The notes under the pieces were generated by a model. It made no database searches, had not been told where the DNA came from, and saw only the letters and a program-made list of their open reading frames with translations. The position numbers and the translations under genes were made by a program. Shown here in pieces: positions 16,444-20,301 of a stretch of DNA of 20,301 bases. The stretch spans positions 1 through 20,301 of the forward strand of contig JBEVEP010000359.1 in assembly GCA_040512755.1 (NCBI GenBank), read 5' to 3'. Source of the stretch: JBEVEP01 sp040512755 (GTDB lineage: Bacteria; Pseudomonadota; Alphaproteobacteria; Rhizobiales; Rhizobiaceae). Each line of letters begins with the position of its first letter. The first letter of the stretch is position 1.

Positions 16444-16908
16444 ATGCGCTGTCCGTACTGCCAATCAGAAGACACGCAGGTGAAGGATTCCCGGCCGGCG
16501 GAGGATGGAGCAGCCATCCGCCGCCGGCGCGTGTGCCCGGATTGCGGCGGCCGCTTCACCACGTTCGAGCGTGTCCAGCTGCGCGATCTGGTTGTGCTCA
16601 AGAAGTCCGGCCGACGGGTCCCCTTCGACCGCGACAAGCTGTTGCGCTCGGTGGAGATCGCCGTCCGCAAGCGCAATGTCGACCCGGAGCGGATCGACCG
16701 GGCAGTCACCGGCATCGTCCGCCAGCTCGAAAGCTCGGGAGAAACCGAAGTTACCTCCGGCGAGATCGGCCGGCTTGTCATGGAGGCGCTGAAGTCGCTC
16801 GACGATGTCGCCTATGTCCGCTTCGCCTCGGTTTACCGGAATTTCCGCGAGGCCAAGGATTTCCATGAGGTTCTCGGCGAACTCAAGGGCGACGAGGACT
16901 CCGGCTGA
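16444..16908 (+). CDS. nrdR: Transcriptional repressor NrdR
   Basis: A 154-residue regulator that represses ribonucleotide reductase genes according to ATP/dATP level. The N-terminal zinc ribbon has CPYC (3-6) and CPDC (31-34) with the basic RRRRVCPDCGGRFTTFER. The ATP-cone domain spans about 49-139 and starts VVLKKSGRRVPFDRDKLLRSV, ending near YVRFASVYRNF. Length and N-terminus are exact for the family. The ATG at 16444 has AAGGG seven bases before it. No NrdR box is seen in its own leader. Only three bases separate its stop from ribD, so it probably heads the operon nrdR-ribD-ribE-ribH-nusB, a common arrangement in proteobacteria. Confidence 0.98.
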   Translation: MRCPYCQSEDTQVKDSRPAEDGAAIRRRRVCPDCGGRFTTFERVQLRDLVVLKKSGRRVPFDRDKLLRSVEIAVRKRNVDPERIDRAVTGIVRQLESSGETEVTSGEIGRLVMEALKSLDDVAYVRFASVYRNFREAKDFHEVLGELKGDEDSG

Positions 16909-16911
16909 ACC

Positions 16912-18042
16912 ATGGCGACGCGGTCTGCCGGCAGCGATGCACAGGAAGCGGCCGACCGCCGTTTCATGGCGGCGGCGATCCGGCTTGCACAGAAGCACGC
17001 AGGCCGCACATCGACAAATCCTTCGGTCGGAACGCTGATCGTCCGCGATGACGGCGCCGGGCCGATCATCGTCGGCAGCGGCGTGACCGCGATAGGGGGA
17101 AGGCCCCATGCGGAGGCGGAAGCTTTGGCCGAGGCGGGAAATCTCGCCCGCGGTGCGACTGCCTATGTGACGCTCGAGCCGTGCGCGCATCATGGGCGGA
17201 CGCCGCCATGCGCCCATGCGCTCATCTTGGCAGGCATTGCGCGCGTGGTTGGCGCGGCGAGCGATCCGGACCCGCGCGTGTCGGGCAAGGGCTACGCCAT
17301 TTTGCGCGAAGCTGGCATCGAGACTGTCGAACGCGTTTTGGCCGAGGAAGCTGGCGACCGGATGGCCGGCTACCTGATACGCTCGCTCAAGAAACGGCCG
17401 GAAGTCATTCTGAAGCTTGCAATTTCCAGCGACGGGATGATCGGAAAGACAGGTGAGGGGCAAGTCGCCATCACCGGTGCGATCGCGCGCCGGCAGGTGC
17501 ACATGATGCGTGCTGCGGCGGATGCGATCCTGATCGGCATTGGCACCGCTTTGGCCGACGATCCAGAACTCACGGTCCGTCTGCCGGGGCTGGAAAACAG
17601 GTCGCCGGCCCGTATCGTGCTGGACCGCTCGGCGCGGCTGTCGCCTGCGTCGAAGCTTGTTACGACTGCCCGGCATGTGCCGGTGCTGGTGGCGGCGGGG
17701 CCTGAAGCGAACCCGCAAAGGAAGGCGGTGCTTGAGGCGGCTGGCGTGAGGTTTCTCGCGACAGAAACCTATGACAGCCGCATAGCCTTGCCGGAATTGC
17801 TGGAAGATCTCGCCGCTCAGGGCATGTCCAGCCTCATGGTGGAAGGCGGAGCCGAGACGGCGAAGGCGTTTCTGGAAGACGGATTGGTGGACCGGATCGC
17901 TCTTTTCCATGGGGCCGCGGCTATTGGCGGTGCAGGCGTTGCGGCGCCGGTCGATTGCCACCATATGCCGCCAGGTTTCCGGTTGATGCGGGAAGCGCGC
18001 TTCGGCGACGACCGGTATGAGGAATGGACGAAGGCGCTCTGA
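16912..18042 (+). CDS. ribD: Bifunctional pyrimidine deaminase/reductase RibD
   Basis: Carries the second and third steps of riboflavin synthesis: deamination of the GTP-derived pyrimidine and NADPH reduction of its ribosyl side chain. The 376-residue product has the N-terminal deaminase (about 15-150) with zinc site HAEAEAL (His66, Glu68) and PCAHHGRTPPC (Cys91, Cys100). The C-terminal reductase (about 160-370) has LKLAISSDGMIGK, DAILIGIGTALADDPELTVR and SSLMVEGGAETAKAFL. The ATG at 16912 fits the family; GAGGA lies about 12 bases ahead, rather far. Its stop overlaps the ribE start by one base (TGATG), so translation is coupled. Part of the nrdR-rib-nusB run. Confidence 0.98.
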   Translation: MATRSAGSDAQEAADRRFMAAAIRLAQKHAGRTSTNPSVGTLIVRDDGAGPIIVGSGVTAIGGRPHAEAEALAEAGNLARGATAYVTLEPCAHHGRTPPCAHALILAGIARVVGAASDPDPRVSGKGYAILREAGIETVERVLAEEAGDRMAGYLIRSLKKRPEVILKLAISSDGMIGKTGEGQVAITGAIARRQVHMMRAAADAILIGIGTALADDPELTVRLPGLENRSPARIVLDRSARLSPASKLVTTARHVPVLVAAGPEANPQRKAVLEAAGVRFLATETYDSRIALPELLEDLAAQGMSSLMVEGGAETAKAFLEDGLVDRIALFHGAAAIGGAGVAAPVDCHHMPPGFRLMREARFGDDRYEEWTKAL

Positions 18043-18662
18043 TGTTTACCGGCATTGTCACCGATATCGGCACAGTCGCCGCCGTTTCCGAACTGCCGAA
18101 AGGCATCCGTCTTCGGATCGAGACGCACTACAATCCGAAAACGATCGCGATCGGCGCCTCGATCGCCTGTGGGGGCGTTTGCCTGACGGTTACCGGCCTT
18201 CCGGACGAGCAATCGAACGGGCGCTGGTTTGAGGCCGAGGCCTGGGAAGAGGCCCTGCGGCTGACGACTGCCTCCACGTGGTCGCCCGGAACGAGGATCA
18301 ATCTGGAGCGCGCCTTGAAAATCGGCGACGAACTTGGCGGTCACATCGTTTCCGGCCATGTCGACGGCATGGCGGAAATCACGGCGCGCGAGGAAGAGGG
18401 CGATGCCGTGCGGTTCCGCTTGCTCGCGCCGGCTGCGCTTGCCCGTTTCATCGCGCCGAAAGGGTCGGTGGCGCTCGACGGCACATCGCTCACCGTGAAC
18501 AAGGTCGACGGCGCGCATTTCGACGTTCTCCTGATCCATCATTCGCTGCAGGTGACGACGTGGGGCGACCGCAAGGCGGGCGACCGGGTCAATCTCGAAG
18601 TCGATACGATGGCGCGCTATGCAGCGCGGCTGGCCGAGGCTGCGGTGGACGGGCTCTCGTGA
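18042..18662 (+). CDS. ribE: Riboflavin synthase, alpha subunit
   Basis: Final step of riboflavin synthesis: dismutation of two 6,7-dimethyl-8-ribityllumazine molecules to riboflavin and the pyrimidine precursor. The 206-residue product has the two tandem lumazine-binding barrels: residues 1-95, beginning with the essential MFTGIVT, and 98-190, with GGHIVSGHVDGMAEI. ACGGVCLTV in the first and ALDGTSLTVN in the second are the matching loops. The start is the ATG at 18042, which gives the invariant MFTGIV N-terminus; an ATG at 18024 would add six residues. It overlaps ribD by one base, with GAAGG as ribosome site inside ribD. An 83-bp gap follows before ribH. Confidence 0.98.
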   Translation: MFTGIVTDIGTVAAVSELPKGIRLRIETHYNPKTIAIGASIACGGVCLTVTGLPDEQSNGRWFEAEAWEEALRLTTASTWSPGTRINLERALKIGDELGGHIVSGHVDGMAEITAREEEGDAVRFRLLAPAALARFIAPKGSVALDGTSLTVNKVDGAHFDVLLIHHSLQVTTWGDRKAGDRVNLEVDTMARYAARLAEAAVDGLS

Positions 18663-18745
18663 TCTTGCAAATCATCGAGTGATCGAAACGAAGCGCTTGC
18701 GGTGAACTCCCGTTCGGCCTAATCACCGGCCATCCGGAGACATTC

Positions 18746-19201
18746 ATGGCCAATTCCTCAAGACCCCACCTGTTGATCGTCGAAGCGCGCTTCTACGACG
18801 GCCTTGCGGACGCTCTTCTCGCAGGCGCGAAGTCGGCGCTCGACGAAGCGGGCGCCTCGTACGATGTCGTAACGGTGCCGGGGGCGCTCGAGGTGCCGGC
18901 GGTAATCTCATTCGCGCTGGACAGCGCGGAAGACGGTGGGACCGAGTATGACGGCTTTGTCGCGCTGGGCTGCGTCATTCGCGGCGAAACCTACCATTTC
19001 GAGATCGTAGCGAACGAATCGAGCCGCGCATTGATGGATCTGGCGGTCGAGGAATCGCTGGCCATCGGCAACGGTATACTGACGGTGGAGAACGAGGCGC
19101 AGGCCTGGGTCCGCGCCCGGCGGAACGAAGGCGACAAGGGCGGATTTGCCGCGCGTGCGGCGCTGACCATGATCGCCGTCCGCGAGCGGTTGGGAGCCTG
19201 A
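18746..19201 (+). CDS. ribH: 6,7-dimethyl-8-ribityllumazine synthase, type I
   Basis: Joins the ribitylamino-pyrimidine with dihydroxybutanone phosphate to give the lumazine used by riboflavin synthase. The 151-residue product has the family motifs VPGALEVPAVI (44-54), GCVIRGETYHFEIVANESSRALMDL with catalytic His84, and NGILTVENEAQAWVRA. The start LLIVEARFYDGLADALLAGAK resembles RibH1 of Brucella as I remember it, with FYD in place of the common FN. The ATG at 18746 follows GGAG at seven bases. It is followed five bases later by nusB. No FMN riboswitch is visible in the 83-bp gap before it, although such a gap is where one could sit. Confidence 0.97.
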   Translation: MANSSRPHLLIVEARFYDGLADALLAGAKSALDEAGASYDVVTVPGALEVPAVISFALDSAEDGGTEYDGFVALGCVIRGETYHFEIVANESSRALMDLAVEESLAIGNGILTVENEAQAWVRARRNEGDKGGFAARAALTMIAVRERLGA

Positions 19202-19206
19202 CCACT

Positions 19207-19704
19207 GTGACCCAGACCGCCGGCAAGGAACCCGTTATCCGTCACGCCAATAAACGCGGCGCCGCGCGGCTCGCCGCCGTGCAGGCCCTCTATCAGATGG
19301 ACGTCGCCGGCAGCGGGCTGCTTGAGATCACGGCGGAATACGAAGCTTTCCGTCTCGGCAAGGAGGTTGACGGCGCGGTCTATCGTGAGGCCGATGCCCA
19401 ATGGTTCCGGGCTATACTTGCCGGCGTCGTCGAAAGCCAGAAGACTATCGATCCGGTCATCCGCCAGGCTCTGACGGAGGATTGGCCGCTGTCCCGCCTC
19501 GACTCAACGTTGCGCGCCATTCTGCGCGCGGGCGTCTATGAGTTGATGGAGCGCAACGACGTTCCGGTCGCCGTCATCGTCTCGGAATATGTCGATATCG
19601 CCAAGGCCTTCTACGAGGAGGACGAGCCGAAGCTCGTCAATGCTGTCCTCGACCGCGTTTCCCGCAGGGTTCGCGGGGAGGGCCGCGGCAAGGACGCTAC
19701 GTGA
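19207..19704 (+). CDS. nusB: Transcription antitermination factor NusB
   Basis: A 165-residue all-helical RNA-binding protein that with NusE (S10) binds boxA in rRNA leaders and supports antitermination. Family marks are RGAARLAAVQALYQMDV at 17-33, the middle IDPVIRQALTEDWPLSRLDSTLRAILRAGVYEL, and VPVAVIVSEYVDIAKAFYEEDEPKLVNAVLDRV near the C-terminus. The start is a GTG at 19207 with GGGAG ten bases ahead, inside the end of ribH. Five bases separate it from ribH, and the next gene starts within its stop codon (GTGA), so it lies inside a tightly packed operon. Confidence 0.97.
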   Translation: MTQTAGKEPVIRHANKRGAARLAAVQALYQMDVAGSGLLEITAEYEAFRLGKEVDGAVYREADAQWFRAILAGVVESQKTIDPVIRQALTEDWPLSRLDSTLRAILRAGVYELMERNDVPVAVIVSEYVDIAKAFYEEDEPKLVNAVLDRVSRRVRGEGRGKDAT

Positions 19705-20301
19705 CGGCCGCTACCAGCGCGCATGAAGCGCGCCGAACGGCCCTGATCCTGGCTATCGCGCAAGCAATCATAGGCTCGGCGGCGCCGATCGCGATTTCGG
19801 TCGGCGGTCTGGCCGGCCATTATCTGCTTGGCGCCGACAAGTCGCTGGCGACCGTGCCAGTGAGCGGCTTTACGGTCGGCGTGGCCCTCGGGGCGCTGCC
19901 GGCGGCGGCGATCATCAAGGCTATCGGCCAGAAGAATGGCTTTCAGCTCGGTACGTTCGTCACCGCGCTCGGCGGCTTCGTTGCGACACTGGCGCTTTTC
20001 CAGGGCGCGTTCTGGCTGTTCGTGCTCAGCGTACTGATTTTGGGAATCGGCGGCGCTTTCGTGCAGCAGTTCCGCTTTGCCGCGGCAGACAACGCGCCGC
20101 CGGAGTTCAAGGCGCGTGCCATCTCCTTCGTGCTGGCTGGCGGCGTCATCACCGCCATTGTCGGGCCGCAGATCGTGATCTACACCGGCAATCTTTTCCA
20201 GCCGGTGATGTTTGCCGGCGCCTTTGCCTCGATCGTTGTGCTTGCCGCCATCGGCGCGATCGTTCTGGCGTTCCTGCGCGCAGGGCAGGGTGGTTCATCG
20301 G
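19701..20301 (+). CDS. MFS transporter, partial (runs off the right edge)
   Basis: A GTG at 19701 overlaps the nusB stop by four bases (GTGA) and has AAGGA seven bases ahead. The frame stays open to the end of the window, giving 200 residues. The translation begins VTAATSAHEARRTALILAIAQAIIGSAAPIA and shows about six hydrophobic segments, with ALGALPAAAIIKAIGQKNGFQLG as the MFS loop between helices 2 and 3 and AADNAPPEFKARAISFVLAGG between helices 4 and 5. It is the N-terminal half of a major facilitator permease; substrate unknown. Translation is probably coupled to nusB. Confidence 0.87.
   Translation, partial: MTAATSAHEARRTALILAIAQAIIGSAAPIAISVGGLAGHYLLGADKSLATVPVSGFTVGVALGALPAAAIIKAIGQKNGFQLGTFVTALGGFVATLALFQGAFWLFVLSVLILGIGGAFVQQFRFAAADNAPPEFKARAISFVLAGGVITAIVGPQIVIYTGNLFQPVMFAGAFASIVVLAAIGAIVLAFLRAGQGGSS

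Noticed and set aside
16465..17964. 499-codon open frame antisense to nrdR and ribD
   Set aside because: Opposes two certain genes and spans their junction; no family features.
18663..18745. FMN riboswitch before ribH
   Set aside because: The gap is too short and lacks the conserved AGGGC/GGGTGAAATTCC-type blocks; the same is true before nrdR.

Overview
The window is a G+C-rich bacterial chromosome segment carrying mostly housekeeping genes. Several features point to an alphaproteobacterium of the order Rhizobiales (Hyphomicrobiales; Rhizobium/Mesorhizobium/Brucella relatives). These are the gene set (ParC with the N-terminal EPVD and ALEERYLAYALS signature, an LdtR-type MarR regulator next to an L,D-transpeptidase, Bpt leucyltransferase, a type-I RibH resembling my memory of Brucella RibH1, an Asp-rich Mg-type HemB) and the intergenic palindromic repeats with TCTCCCC/GGGGAGA stems. 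The genus cannot be fixed from the sequence alone. No rRNA, tRNA, CRISPR array, insertion sequence or prophage gene was seen.

Layout. 1-3.4 kb: an MFS transporter (minus) diverges from aspS (plus), which ends in a strong terminator. 3.4-5.1 kb: a composite intergenic repeat, then a signal-peptide-bearing protein of unknown function (minus), divergent from parC. 5.1-7.9 kb: parC, followed by about 490 bp packed with palindromes between the convergent genes parC and bpt. 7.9-10.6 kb: a minus-strand group transcribed hemB, then an RDD-family membrane protein, then bpt, with a 163-bp palindrome before bpt. 10.6-12.4 kb: a second copy of the composite repeat in inverted orientation, then a 3-hydroxyisobutyryl-CoA hydrolase-like gene translationally coupled to a small membrane protein. 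12.4-14.7 kb: ldtR and its likely target ldtP, each followed by a terminator. 14.8-20.3 kb: glyA, a repeat/terminator, then the tight run nrdR-ribD-ribE-ribH-nusB and an MFS transporter that leaves the window.

How the genes work together. ribD, ribE and ribH give the pyrimidine deaminase/reductase, lumazine synthase and riboflavin synthase steps of riboflavin synthesis, bracketed by the regulators nrdR and nusB as in many proteobacteria. glyA supplies one-carbon units. LdtR/LdtP form a cell-wall remodelling pair. hemB feeds tetrapyrrole synthesis.

No new defence or mobile system was found. The least explained material is non-coding: four kinds of palindromic repeat (about 195 bp inverted pair, three-unit hairpin cluster, 163-bp palindrome, two-hairpin element), plus the unassigned exported protein and the small membrane protein beside ldtR.
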